Shown piece by piece: positions 1 to 12,843 of a stretch of 64,000 bases of DNA. Under the pieces are notes generated by a model, which made no database searches, was not told where the DNA came from, and saw only the letters and a program-made list of their open reading frames with translations. A program made the position numbers and the translations under genes. Origin of the DNA: Elmis aenea. Its lineage: Eukaryota; Arthropoda; Insecta; Coleoptera; Elmidae. The DNA lies in NCBI GenBank assembly GCA_947652605.1, contig OX393577.1:69588108-69652107 (forward strand), given 5' to 3'. Position 1 is the first letter of the stretch. Every line of letters starts with the position of its first letter.

Positions 1-2915
1 CGGATGTTGAGAAAAGTGACTAAATTTTGAAGATCGTGAATTTTGCTTACAGCTTGCTCGAATCAAATTTTGCAATAAAAGTAAAATACATCTACTAATA
101 AACTCGATTCAGGGAAAAGTTTGGATTTAGTAGCACAAAAATAATAATACCACTTTAAAGCTGAAAAGAACTGCGTCCCTAAAAGTTGATTTTGTAAAAG
201 CAAAGTGAAATTTTTATACGAAAAACCAGTATAATTTTATCAGTAAAAGTCAGGTAGGTAAGGCTTCGAATTATAAACAAAAAACTTCTTAGCAAAAAAG
301 AACACAGAAGCTAATAAAGTAATATGATACAGCCACCGCTTAATATTAACTCACATATGCAACTAAAGTTGCCTAACAAAAAAAAAAGCTTTATTATATA
401 TTTAAATTAAAATGCCTGCAAAGTGTCACCAATTAATTAAAATATTATGTGTGCAAAATATGGACATACTAAATTTTAATATTGTCTTGCTACAAACTAC
501 CCAGTACTTACTTATTTAAAAATGAACTAAATAATATTTGTGAGTGATATTTTAATACAATTTAAAGATGCAAAGCACATGTTATAGAATTACAGTGTTA
601 AATTAAAAATAACTTTGTCGTTTTAAGTAAAATTAGTCCTTCAAAAAAATATCCCAACGAAACCTTATAAGATAACAATCAATTTTATTGCATTACGAAT
701 TGTTAATTTGTGATACACAACCTTTGATGTCTTTTTAATTAAATGAGTGTAATTTAAAAATTGATTAATAAAACGAAAAATATTTGTGTGTAGTTTGCAA
801 CATTTTAAATATTAATCATAAAAAATATTCTTGAAGGCTACCAAGCAAAAACTTCGCTGGCTGGCGGTCAACAAATAAAGAAAACTACATGTACCTACAA
901 TTAAATAATTTGAATTTCTATACCCATACTGGTCGTATTACGTAACACATTTTTTTGGTCGAGCTGTAATATTTCATTATTAGATAAGCCAGTAAAAAAC
1001 TTGAACAAAAGTTAGAAAAAATTAGGTTTTCGAGTTTTTTTTTTCTAAGCCAATTAAACGAAAACGCTTTCCTGAAAATAAATTACATCCTCGAACGTTG
1101 ATTGAACAGCTGAAGTTAATTTGGTGCCAGGGCTGGCCTTGACAGTGTGTACGTCAGTATTAACAATAGCTTTGATATGTACGTTGGCCATGACTTTGAC
1201 TAGAACACCTCACTTCAAACTATTGCCTAGCGACACACAGTCTGCCAGCAACAGTTGACCAAGATACCGGATTTGCACGCATTCAAACCATCAAGAACTT
1301 GCAGAGCGCCAAAAGCTCAACTGTTACGTTATTTCACAAGTACTCTGAAGACAATTTCCACTGTAGCACTTTAAGGCTAACGTCATAATTAGTAACATAA
1401 AAGACACTTAACGTGGTCGAACTTTGCCTTACTTGTAATGGCATTAAATATTATAGGGTAATAAATTCGCTAAAACAAATTGTTTAATCTGGGAGAGCTA
1501 TCGTTGTAATACAACCAATCATTCAGCTTACACAACAGGGAGTTTTAATCTCACCACGATCTGCTTTTGTTCCGTGACGTTTCGATACTTTATTAGCTGA
1601 TACGGTTATACAGAATGTAAAATAGGTTCTGTGGTTGTATGCCAAATTCAGATAAATAAACAGATAACACGTTTTACAATACTTCAAACAATGTGAATTC
1701 AATTTCTGTTCATGTCTCTACAAATATTAGGATTAGAAAAAGAGTCCACAACTCCATGAATACTTTCAAAGTTGTCGATACGTGAAAGAATCGTTTTTCT
1801 AGCAGGTCCTTCGAGTAAAACAGAAATTGAACCACAATTCTTACATAACAATCCGCGCTTTCAAGAAAAACATTTTTAACAGTGACCTCATGTACGCTCA
1901 ACAGCAATAATTGTGGCACTTTCCAAGTCATGCAAGAAAAAACTCATTTATACATATGTAATTAATAATGTTACCATAAAAATATCGACTAGTATGACAC
2001 ATACCAGTACTTAGAAAAGACTACTTCGATTTTATGGTTATGCTAAGTAACTGCTACAAGGTCTGTAGGATACGACAGGTGGTTTCCTGGCCACAGAAAC
2101 TAAATTACCGAAGGAAAAGGGCGTAGGTGCCTGTAATGATGCACAAACATTTTGGCAAAGGAATAAATTCGAAAAAAAATAACAAATTTCGAACAATTTT
2201 TTTATCCGTTTTCATTATTGTTATACAATAGACCGTTTTATTTACTTGCCAACAACTTAAAAATGCTAATATCAAGAGTAAAAATTTATTATTTTGCCTG
2301 GTTCTAAATTTATTACAAGAAATATTAATCAAGTTTTAAGCAAATATTTTTGCTCCCTTCCAGTAAGACCCGGAACTGATTAAAATCGAAAAATTCGCTC
2401 CGGTTATTTTAAGACTGTTTACGATATTTTTCCACAGCAATCCGGAGGCAATGAGCCAACCTCCTTTCAGATACGTCCGATAAATAAAAACCTGACAAAT
2501 GACACACACAGGACAAAAAGGTCGATTTATTTGCGGCAGCGAGTGAACAGCTGTTCGTCGGTCGGATCCAACCACATCACAAGAATTCTGATTGCTAATT
2601 ATACGTCAGGGTGTGACCTTGATAACCTGACAAACACCATAATCACATACGGGAGCAACTGTAATAATAGACTGCCGTGTGTTTACCCGGCATAATTGGA
2701 CTCTATTTCATTGCAACTTTCAATCGGCTGACGCAGGTCTATGTGCAGGAAGGAAAAATCGTAAGAAAATGTGTGGAAAATGTTATCGGTTACATTTGAA
2801 CGTCGGGGTTTGCTTTCTAGAGCTAGTTATTAAAACCAAAATTGCTCGTTTTATATGAAAAACACCAAAAATCACACCCTTCCGAAAAACCGTTCAAATT
2901 GTTTGAGTTGTAAAC
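1..2915. other. AT-rich non-coding stretch
   Basis: No exon with convincing codon structure plus splice sites was found here. The DNA is AT-rich with a somewhat more GC-rich patch at 1081-1330. Short open frames at 1710-1931, 2105-2332 and 2336-2575 have no recognisable domain and are of a length expected by chance in such DNA. Confidence 0.5.
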
Positions 2916-2959
2916 ATGTCAAAAAAACTCTCATTTTGTAGATTTTGTGATGGCATCAA

Positions 2960-3260
2960 AGTCTTAAAACCTAGAGAACAAAAGACTTATATGGCATGGA
3001 CATGTCGACCGTATGAAATGTGGAAGATGACCAAAAACATACTAAACAGGTCGCCAAGAGAAGTAAAAAAAAAACAGAGAAATACCAGCTTACAAATGGC
3101 TGGAGAAAAGAAGACTAGCAAAGATTTGTATGGAAGGACCAGAGGATCTAGACAACGTGGACGAACCCCAACAAATGGGTGCAGGGCTGGTTTTTCTCAT
3201 CCAAAGGGTGACAGAGATTTTGAAAAAACAGGGAGACCCCTAGTCGAAAAAAATCAGATG
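2960..3260 (+). pseudogene. Decayed 3' end of a non-LTR retrotransposon ORF2
   Basis: Across two shifted frames I can read the region that follows reverse transcriptase in a common animal non-LTR family. One frame gives LIWHGHVDRM (the usual W-GH-x-x-RM motif), followed after a frameshift by ILNRSPREVKKKQR, which resembles the basic SPRGKRRRGRP-type stretch. In-frame stops and frameshifts show that it is dead. The longest intact frame (2916-3263, 115 codons) mixes these pieces and is not a gene. The same protein region recurs in better shape at 21.1, 40.2 and 56-57 kb. Confidence 0.45.
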
Positions 3261-3263
3261 TAA

Positions 3264-6200
3264 AAGAAGAAGTAAAAGAAGTGCTAACCTCACTCCAAAA
3301 AATTTCGAAAAAAGGCAGCAAAGGGGACAAAAAGTTATGAATTCTGGAAAATTCAACACGTAATGGAAAATTTTCGAAGGGAGAAATATTGATACTGTAT
3401 TGATCTAGATAAAATTTAAATAAAAAATCACGAAATGCAATGGGTAAATAAAAAAATTGACAGCACAATCACAATTTTCGTTTTTTGGGACAACTCTATA
3501 CAAGAAACATCGAGTTCTACAAAATATAACTCTATCAGTCCTTTAATTATAAAATGATAACATTCGCCAAAACTTTACAAAACAAACTCATGCAGTTTTG
3601 CCATTCCATGCAAAGAAGTATTTAAAAACCGTTGTTTAATGTCAAAGGTTATGGTGTTAGTTCGTAATTCTATAAAATTAATTACGAGTATGATTTTGTA
3701 AGGTTTCTTTGAGATTTGTTTTATAAAGGGCAACTTTCACTAGGTACAAGAACACCAAAATTATATAACGTTTAATGTTTTATACTGATGCATGTCCGCT
3801 GCGCTGCATCTTCGGATTGTATTTTAATAAGTGTATTAATTTATAATGTATACTTACAACACGATAATGTAATGAGTGGGACAGTGCTAGCTTAGGATTT
3901 CGATGAACAAAAACAATATTTTTTTTTTACTTATACATAATTAAAAAATTGTTGATGACGGGGTGAGAATCTCTTCAAAACTATCAATAGATACCTTGAC
4001 CATCCTTGAATACAATCCTTCGTATTTGAACAGCACAAAAATCAATTGTGTTTTGTCTTCAAGCTTTTCCATTGTTTATTTTTTATTGTTTGAAAGACTA
4101 TTTGGTTACAGCTCATTTATAAAGGCCTTTTGTGTAGTAGTTTGCGTGCGGTGTTCCTTCACGCTAGGCACATAAATTAAAAATATGATAAAACTGACTC
4201 AAATGTCATCACATTAATCGCCTTCAAACATATCACAGCACAAAAATAATATAAAAAACAATACGAAATTTAATAGCCACGAGGCTGCTACACGCAAATT
4301 TTTAATGTAACCTAACGCCGAGTACAGATTAGTAATTTTAATTAAAACTGATAACAAAAAATTTACAAAAAAAAGCTTGAATAATCAATGCAAATTTATT
4401 CTCGTCCAAAACTCCCCACTACGGAGTGTTAAATTAAGAAGAAAATATATAAATTTTCTTAACCGGGCGCCGGCAACAAAATTTACATTCATTAATATTA
4501 AATCTTAAAATTCATCAAACAAATCGATTACGAATTTTTCACTGCAATGCGGAAACAATGCAACAACTTCTAATTCGAAGCGTAACAAAAAATAATAACA
4601 GCTGATGTATGTAAATTTTTAAGTAGACAGTAACAATAATGTAATAACGAGTTTAACATCCGGAAAGAGAATAATCCAGTTTCCATGTGAATGCGTGAAT
4701 TAAAACCCATTAATTTACAGCAATAGGTAATGACAGTTACAAACAATGGTATCTGGAAACAGTATAACGTGAAAGGGGGGCGATAAACACACTATTGTTA
4801 CAAACAAACTACAACGACACTGGATAATGGTCACAAACGCAAATAGATGATGCAAAATACACGAACCTCGTAACGTTTATTGTTGTAAAAATTAAATTAC
4901 GGTAGCAAATTATTGATTTATCTATCTGGCCATGAAAAAGAGCCAAAAGGCTCAATCGAAATTTTATTTATCAAGGTAAAAATATTTTTGGGCGGTTTCA
5001 GAACAATTTTGTAGTCGTTAAGCATTGAGTAGACACTTTAAAATTACTTCATTGAGCATTTATTTTCTTCATTTCGTATTTCACCCTCTTTCGTATATAG
5101 CATTTCTCTGTAATGTTGGGAGACATATCCCATTTTTTGTGGGTCATTCTCTATTTTACCGATTTTATTTTTTATTCCTATAATTGTAGTTAAAGCCAAA
5201 GGCACAAATTTTCAATTGGTAGCCAATTTCCGTGACCTGCTGAATATTTAGTCCTAATTCATATCTAATTAACAAACCACGACCGTCTTATAATTTTCTG
5301 GTACAATAACGCGCAAGAAAATTGTACAATAAGTTTAAAATTTGAAGTGTCTGCTTTAAGCCCTCACACGTATTCACTGAACAATTCGGCCCCAATCAAG
5401 ATTCAAAAAGTTACAGTAAACTGAATACAACCGAAGCACTCCGTACTTCCGAAATCAATAATCCCCATTAGTGCAACAAAAGACCTGAAATAGGTTTAGG
5501 CTTTATGAATGTGTTTCCCTTAAGAACTAAATTAAATACTAATAGTATAGTGCGAGATTTCAGAGCGCGAGGGAATAATAACTCAGAACTTTTAAGATAA
5601 TTTAACTTTACATAGTTTCACTCTCTGAATGTCTTCATCTATTATTAAGAAAATCTTTGGCACGTGGCTTAATACAAGTTTAAAGTTTAGCAAAAGCGGT
5701 AAAGCTCTTCTGGTTGTCTTCGTAATGACTAAATCGCACAATTGGCGCATATTATATGTACTTATGCTTTCTCACCCGCAATTTTCTGCGCGCCTATTAT
5801 CTTTTCATGTAAATAATACATATTACGGTAATATATTGCCTGATTTACGCGTTTAGTCCCAAAATAGACGATAATATGTTAGTAAAACTGATTAATATTG
5901 AATACACCCCCGTTGATTGATTTGTGGTGAGCAACTAATACACAAATCACTAAATTAGTCACGCGAGAGTAGGGCTTGCGTCTTTCAAATCAAATTTGCG
6001 TATGTTGCGTCAATTAACATAACAATACTCTTAACTAAGTTGTGTTCCTTGAAGTTATTCAGCTTCAAAAGTAAATCATAGATGCTTGTAAGTGACAAAT
6101 AAGATACACAACCTTAGGTATTTAATTTTGTAATTGAAAATAAAGTAACAAAGTGCATACTGGTACGCGGAAACTAAACGCTCGGTATAGTTGAAAATAA

Positions 6201-6427
6201 TTTAAGATTATGCAGCTAACGATCGTGAACAAGTTTTGTATAAAACATTTTTTTGTATCTTTACCAGCAACGAAGTTATGGAAATATTTGTCTTATATGG
6301 GACTCAAAAATGTGACATTTGTGAACAATGTTTTTACGTTTTACTTAAAAACGGTTGATTTTTGGTACAAAACCTTACATATTTTTGATATAAAATTTAA
6401 TTTGGCAACGAAATAATACAAAATATA
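3264..6427. other. AT-rich non-coding stretch
   Basis: Nothing recognisable: no splice-bounded coding exon, no terminal inverted repeats, no tandem array. Short open frames at 3963-4175, 5629-5856 and 6210-6416 carry no known motif. Confidence 0.5.
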
Positions 6428-6589
6428 CAGGGTGTTCCATAGTATTGCTTTTTTCCCAAAATAATTCGATTTTTTTAAACCAAAGCTAATGTCATACACA
6501 AAAATTAGTTTAATTAGAACGCCTGAAGGGGCACTGCGGACTTTTTTACACACACATGGTCTTTATGCTTCCTGGATACCCCAAAGAAT

Positions 6590-6815
6590 GCCGTCTACCT
6601 AAAACTTGCTTTAAAACGGCATAAAACAATTGTTTTCAGCACTTTAAAGTTTAAAAAATATTTCAATTGTATAGCCTTTAAAAGTTTATTGGCAAAGATT
6701 CAAAAGTTGTGCAATTGTCTTTATTTTTTCTGATAATGTTAAACACATCCTAGGCAATGCAGTTCTACCTTTAGTATGTTTAAAAACGGCCCAATACAAT
6801 TTTTACAATTAATCA
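6590..6815. repeat. ~170-bp tandem repeat family, about 1.4 units
   Basis: The block around 6595 (ctacc ... aaaacggcataaaacaatt) returns at about 6766 (ctacc ... aaaacggcccaatacaatt), a spacing of about 171 bp. Between them lies the marker ttcaaaagttgtgcaattg, which also marks the arrays at 9540-10215 and 25290-25790. This is the same family at a third site, reduced to little more than one unit. Confidence 0.65.
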
Positions 6816-6844
6816 CCGAACAAGAGATGTAAAGCATGTGTTAA

Positions 6845-7054
6845 TTAAAAAGGGGTCACACCAATGAAACTGTTTTCGCACGATTAATTTGCGCAGTGTC
6901 TGAACTTAATTGTGACACAGCGTATCCTGAAAATCAAACCCGTTTTCGTGTGGCATTGGATTCAGAAAATTCGGACGTCACGACCCAACAAAACGCTGCA
7001 AAAGCGATCCGGAGAGACCGTTTAAGATACTGTTCGTTTAACTTTAAGGCTTAG
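6845..7054 (+). other. Unexplained open frame, 69 codons, no start codon
   Basis: A stop-free stretch with unusually protein-like content for this AT-rich DNA (peptide includes ENQTRFRVALDSENSDV and AAKAIRRDRLRYC). It starts after a TAA and ends at TAG (7052-7054). There is no in-frame ATG near the start and no good splice acceptor, so it could be a decayed exon, a transposon piece or chance. No family recognised. Confidence 0.2.
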
Positions 7055-8073
7055 CTTATCTAAGATCGGGCACTATGAGAATTCCTAATCGATAAATAAG
7101 GAACTAGCAGCATTATGTAGCGCAATATCAAGACGTTTGTTGCAAGCCATGTTGTACATTAATTAAATTTTCGGTCGATTAAACTTAAATGTTGTTAGTA
7201 TTCCAGACATATTTAGTTCTTTGAAAGAGGAAATGGAAACTGTTAGTTTTCTTTTAAAGGTCAATTCCTTAAACAAGCTTTTGTTAGTCTTCAATGTGAG
7301 TTTCTCGGCGTACAAAATAAACTTAACAATAAATACCGAATTATGCATCTTCTAAAACGGTAAAGCGTTGTATATGGAAGTCCATAAATCTCTCGTAACA
7401 ATTTTTTCACACTAGGGTGTACATAATATAAAACACTTCCTACTTTAAAATGCGTTCCCGTTTCTCTAGACTGTATAATTTCGACTAAGTATATGGAAGG
7501 TGGAACAAGAAACAATAAGCAATAATTAAACACGTGCAGAATGAATATTTTTCTTGACACTTGACCTCTCCTCTTGAGTATATGCCTACTTCTGTTATTA
7601 TTCTTTAAGAAGTTCGCGGAATTGAACAATGTAGCACGTATTCACGTCATAAGGTTTCTATATTTATGTTCAGGATATTGACCGAGTTCCTTGACGGCCA
7701 AAATAGGATTATGTGTGATCAACTAACACGATACATTTGTATGAAACACGACAAATTCTGTAATTCGAGGCGTATTTAGGAGATAATTTACTAGCACGGG
7801 TTTTAGCGAACGTAGAATTTTGAAACTGATACTATGCATACGAGGCACGATAAATAAGTTCCAGGACTACTCAAATAAAAACACTGTCTTACGTGCGACC
7901 CTTCAACACAATCTCCGTTTTGATTAATACAGTGTTAAAAAAAAAGTGCTAGTTACTCTTCTTTGAATGGTTGGTACAGCATCAAGCTTCGTCCTTTCGG
8001 GTTTGGAAAAATGCAGCAAACACCACACCGCGTTATAGTGAAGTTCAGGCCAAACTCGAAAAATTCTATTAAG
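7055..8073. other. Non-coding stretch
   Basis: No supported gene. Open frames at 7163-7348 and 7291-7629 have no recognisable domain. The opposed open frames at 7953-8166 run into the transposon that starts at 8082 and are products of its GC-rich palindromes. Confidence 0.5.
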
Positions 8074-8081
8074 TTTGTGAT

Positions 8082-8946
8082 TAGGGATTCTGTCCCGGGA
8101 ATTTCCCGAGACGTAAGTCCCGGGAATTCCCGGGACTTTCTTAGTCTCGAGTCCCGGGACATTTAGTTCGAGACTCGAGACGAGACTAAATGTTACAGAA
8201 CACTGAAATTAATTTTTTATACTTCTTATTTTTAAACAAATTTTACTGCCATGAGTTTAGCAAAAATATTTTGTTTCATAATTGTTTATACTAACAATCA
8301 GTATTTACTTAACTTTATTTAAATTTTTTGCCTGCCATATTTAATTGTTTATGTTTATTTCTTGTCTGCTTTAAAGCTAAAGGATAATTGTTAAGTTTAT
8401 TAGTAAAAATATATTTTACTTATGCTTGTTATGTTTTAAAGTTTAATGAAAATTGTTAAGTTTATTTAAAATAGGCATTTACTTGGAAATATATACTTTA
8501 TTTACTGTAGAATGTAGACTTAATTAAAAATAGTAATACTACTCCTACTACTATACTTTATTTATAAAATAAATGCTTCAAAAACAAAATCCGTGAATTT
8601 GGTTTAATTAAGAAAAATATTCTGTCAACTGTCACGACCGATTCACGATCACGATACGTGCAAAGAAGCAATTTTAAATATGTGGGTGCTTTCAGAAACA
8701 ATGTCCCTGTCAAGAAAACTTATTTTTTACAGTGAAAATAGCCGATGAATTTTGAGTACATGAATATATCATCATTTTTCTTGCACCTTATAAAATCTTC
8801 CGTCATTTTTGACGGGTTATACCACCATTTTCTAGTATGTAAATAAAATTCGCGAAAGTCTCGAAGTCCCGGGAATTCCCGGGACTTTGATAAAAAAAAG
8901 TCTCGAGTCCCGGGACTTTTAAAATTGTCGAGACTCTGAATCCCTA
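8082..8946. mobile_element. Non-autonomous hAT-like element with CCCGGG palindromes
   Basis: The element starts TAGGGATTC and ends GAATCCCTA (9-bp perfect terminal inverted repeats). It is flanked by a perfect 8-bp duplication TTTGTGAT (8074-8081 and 8947-8954), the target-site length of hAT transposons. Both subterminal regions carry GC-rich palindromes: copies of cccgggaattcccggg and gtctcgagtcccgggac near 8095-8200 and again at 8860-8935, while the interior is AT-rich and has no transposase. It therefore depended on an enzyme encoded elsewhere. Short opposed ORFs in the left palindromes are artefacts. Confidence 0.88.
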
Positions 8947-8954
8947 TTTGTGAT

Positions 8955-9539
8955 ATATGACTTCTGTATGAATTTTTCCAAGCACTAACTTGTAAATCCC
9001 TTGGGTACGAATTCGTGGTGAATCAATCGTTTGACGTCCAGAAATCATGCTCAAACTGTGTTTACTGATGAAAGCAATGTTGTACAAACAACCAAAACGA
9101 GAAACTTCTAAATATAAACTCGAAATAATTTGTACGCTATTAATTAAACCGTTTGGTATCAAGTAAATACTGAACACGCTACATTGTGCCTCTGGTAGAT
9201 GTATAAAATTAATTAAAACCGTTTAATAGGCGTCATTTTAGTTTAACAAGAATAATTTAGGCAGTATCTTACACCCCCTTTTTGATGATACGCGATACTA
9301 AATATAAGGCAAGTTTATCAATTAAGTACCGTCGTCATCACAAAATATCACGCAATGCAGATACAGGGAACAATATCACCCGACCGGGATATATTGCAAC
9401 GTCAGTCAAGTTGAAATACTAATTAGCAAATACACTTCCCTTTTCTGATACGAAATGAGAGGTGGAGATGAAGAACATTCCAACATGAAGCGAAATAAAA
9501 TTATCTCGTGTTCCTGCAAAATGCAAAGCGTTTCAGAAA
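8955..9539. other. Non-coding stretch before the tandem array
   Basis: No supported gene. The 68-codon frame at 9455-9661 runs into the ~170-bp repeat array and is not considered real. Confidence 0.45.
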
Positions 9540-10215
9540 CAGATCGAAAATATCTTTTATGGCTCTTCAGCTTTTTAAAATTTGGTCTTTATCTGGTTTT
9601 ATTATTTGTAGAAATGTTAGTCAAAGTCTGCTTATTGGCTAACAACTACAAAGTTGCTTAGAAACACATTAAAATCATTTTTTACATCTCTTAAAAGTTT
9701 CACAAAAATTGCCAGGTGTTTACCATTGAAACTTTTTCTGTCAAAAATTTAAAACTTATGCAATTGGCTTAATTGTTTCTAAAAATGTAAAGAAACCTTT
9801 AATCAATGCATGGCGACTACCAATCCCTTCAAAAACATATTAAAAATAATTTTTTTTAACCCATCAAAGTTTTACAAAAATTTCCGTGTGTATACCTTTG
9901 GAACTTTCTATGTCAAAATTTTATGAATTTTGCAACTGGCTTTTATTGTTCGTAGAAATGTTAAACAACCTTTAATCAAAGCATACCAACTACCAATTCG
10001 TTCAAAAACCGATTAAAAATATTTTTTATAGCTCTTTAAAGTTTTACAAAATTTGCCCTTGGAACTATCGTTGTAAAAATTTTAAAAATTGTGCATTTGG
10101 TTTTATTGGTGATTGTTTATTGTTAAAAAAAATTAAATTAATGTATGGAGATTACCAATTCGTTCGAAAACCTATTTCAAAAATTGTTCTTGCAACACGT
10201 TAGAGATATACGTTT
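9540..10215. repeat. ~170-bp tandem repeat array, about four units
   Basis: The landmark ctacaa/ctacca appears at about 9646, 9817, 9990 and (diverged) 10152, spacings of about 171, 173 and 162 bp. Each unit contains a ttnaaaa(g/t)-gcaattggctttattgttt block, a 'ttcaaaaac...attaaaaataatttttt' block and a 'tttacaaaaatttcc' block. Units are diverged, so the array is old. The same unit occurs at 6590-6815 and 25290-25790. Confidence 0.8.
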
Positions 10216-12843
10216 GTGGATTTCAAGGAATCATATTCACAAAGATTTTACATTCCTCCTTTTAGTGAAATATCGTGTAAGGCTTCTTGAGTAGGTTTGT
10301 TGACTTGACTTCCTTTTACACTGCCAGCTAGTGACAAACACTGCGTTTATTACTTCCGGAACGAAGTTATTTTACGTGATCTTGCTGGGGAACTTCATAT
10401 TAACCCCTAACTACCCCCCCACAATGCCATAAAGCAGAATGTCTCTTAACTAAGAGCAATTATTCGCATCTTCCACAAAATATCGTTAGTAGAAATGTAA
10501 TCGTAACGAAAAAGTATAAATTAGTTTCTTGTTCCAGAAGAAATTAATTTAAATTAAGGACTAAAATATTCCACAGTACGGTAGTGTACCGATTACTGCT
10601 GATTAAGCGAGTTAGATGAGGAAAAAATACTGAATAACCGATTTCAGATGCGTCAAAATGTTTTGATATTTAGAAAAAAGTACGAACACAAACAAATTTT
10701 CATTGAATCTCAAGAATTCATTATCATTATCTAGCAATTTTCTCTGCACGTTGAAGTTAGCTGGGGTAGTTTACTAAACCGCTGATTTTCTTTTGTTAAA
10801 ACAAAATTTGGCGTTTTGAATATCATTAAATTTATTTACTTTCAGTTTTAAACAAACAAACTAAGAAATTTCGGGAGCTCCAAGAAGCCGATATTTGTTT
10901 TAAGATAATTAAAGGAATTTCTCGCGTATTTTATTGAAAATTCAAGCGATAGCTGTGTAACATCAAAAATATTTAACGCAACACAGCTAAATTAGCTAAA
11001 TGAGCAGACCGCGTGTTAATTAAATCGTACGAATTACACCATAAACAAAACAAACGACTACAAATAACAAAAGGGAGAACCTAAACAATTTACATAATTT
11101 ATTATACACCTAAAAACAATGACCAATTTCCATTTTTTATTATGTAGCGGTAAAAACTGTACAGCCGCAGTGTTGCTTGTACAATAATGCACATCCAACA
11201 ACTAAATAAATCATTTACGATCTTCTACACACATAAAGCTTATTATTGTTGGGATTTGTAACTCGACTTATTTTCTAATTACGGATTTATTAGGCGCCGT
11301 AAAAACCTGTCAAATTATAAATTACCCATTAGAATAACGCCGGATTTTATTACGAATACATTTCGGCTTGAAACCCGACGTCTCTTCCATCAGTCTAAAT
11401 TTTATTGTGGAATAATAAAAAATTGATGAGATACGTGGCCGTAAAAACGCAAAGCGTGTCAAGTAACGGAGCCCGAGTCCATTATCGCCCGATCGCAAAA
11501 CCATAAAAACTGCACACAGTAATGTAAATAATATATTCAAAATACACCAATCACCATAACAATGGTTTTAAAACGGGCATTATTGCATCAACGAGAATAC
11601 GATCACTCCCAAAACATTTGAATGACGTGACCGGCACGAGGAAACAATAAACTCACGACACAATGATGAAATGGTAATGCACTCGTGCAAATTCACTGTC
11701 ATAAATACACACACACATACACACATGCATGCATCGAGAACTGTCAGAGAACCATTTGATTAATCCTCCATTAATTAACCAAACGCTCATTCTTCCAAAG
11801 GGGAATATGCATTCATTATACGAGGGACAAGCAGAAGTTATAAAGAATTTAAAACAAAAAACTAGTAGGCCGTAAAAAACGAAATTCGCACCTACAGATA
11901 AGTTACTTTTATACCTGCCATACAATCATGTAATTTTAAAATATAGTGGAACCTCTATATTCGTCATTAATCAGTTCCTAAGGGACGAACGAATACTGAA
12001 ACGGACGAATAGCGAAACAGGAATTAACTAAAATTGGAATAATCCGCTCCCAGCCTCGAATTTGATACACAAATAATTAAACTTTTAACCAGAACGTCAA
12101 CTGTACTGGAAAGCAATGATAGCAGAAGCTGTTGTTGTTTAAAAAGGGAGTTACTTTCTATTAAAACATCAGGGAAACCCATCCTCCTTTGACAAAAATA
12201 TCAACGTGACGCTCGAGATTCCACGAAATGTCATAAATTTTTGTACTCCATAGTAACACAGCTACTGTCAAGGTTTTACAGGATTTCGTGGCATTTCGCA
12301 GAATAGAGAAGTTTATTCTAGCTTCTGGGTTTTAAATTCAATTTGTTGAGGATTTACCGATGTTACACAGAAATCTCCGAGACATTTTACAAGAGATTAC
12401 TCTTTATAACGGTACAGATAAGAGAAAACTGCTACACGTTAAACGCGATTGTGACACAATCGGATTTTTTAAAACTCAGATAAAAACAGCTAAAACCACA
12501 TGACACATGAACATCTTCTAATTTTTCTGATCCTTAGCAATGGCACAAAAACTAGACGAGTAAAATTGGGTTCTCACTAAAAATTTAAATAAAACTAGGG
12601 GCGATTAATTTTTTATTTTAACGTTTACAAAATATGTCCAAAAATAGCTAAATTAATTAGTAGCTTATAGAATTAATTTTTGATATCTCAATTTGTGAAA
12701 CAATTTTGACCAATCAAAACGTTTTAAAAACAATGAAATATTAATTGATGTGCTCAAATTATTTGAGTAAATCGTTTACTAATAAATATAGTTATTTATG
12801 TATCAAGGCGAAAAAGTGCATTTTGGCCGAGGTGCATATTACA
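10216..12843. other. Non-coding stretch with recurrent CCRTAAAA sites
   Basis: No supported exon. Between 11145 and 11885 the octamer-like motif C(C/G)(G/A)TAAAAA occurs at about 11148, 11298, 11440, 11501 and 11869, each inside a more GC-rich context; this resembles a clustered homeodomain (Caudal/Abd-B-like) site pattern. Open frames at 11322-11540 and 11653-11925 are unsupported. A lone transposon-like end is at 11944. Confidence 0.4.
11944..12030. mobile_element. Solitary Tc1/mariner-like terminal sequence
   Basis: The sequence TATAGTGGAACCTCTATATTCG followed by repeated acgaacgaata / acggacgaatagcg resembles the ends of Tc1/mariner-pogo-type elements (AGTGGAACCTC...). I could not find the complementary end, so this is a fragment or a chance resemblance. 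Confidence 0.35.

Noticed and set aside
1054..1191. 45-codon minus-strand ATG frame (MANVHIKAIVNTDVHTVKAS...)
   Set aside because: Looks protein-like, but it is short, has no known motif, and there is no splice or conservation evidence.
7953..8166. Opposed frames of 67-69 codons with RDSRLRKSREFPGL-type peptides
   Set aside because: They overlap the left end of the hAT element and read its CCCGGG/CTCGAG palindromes on both strands.
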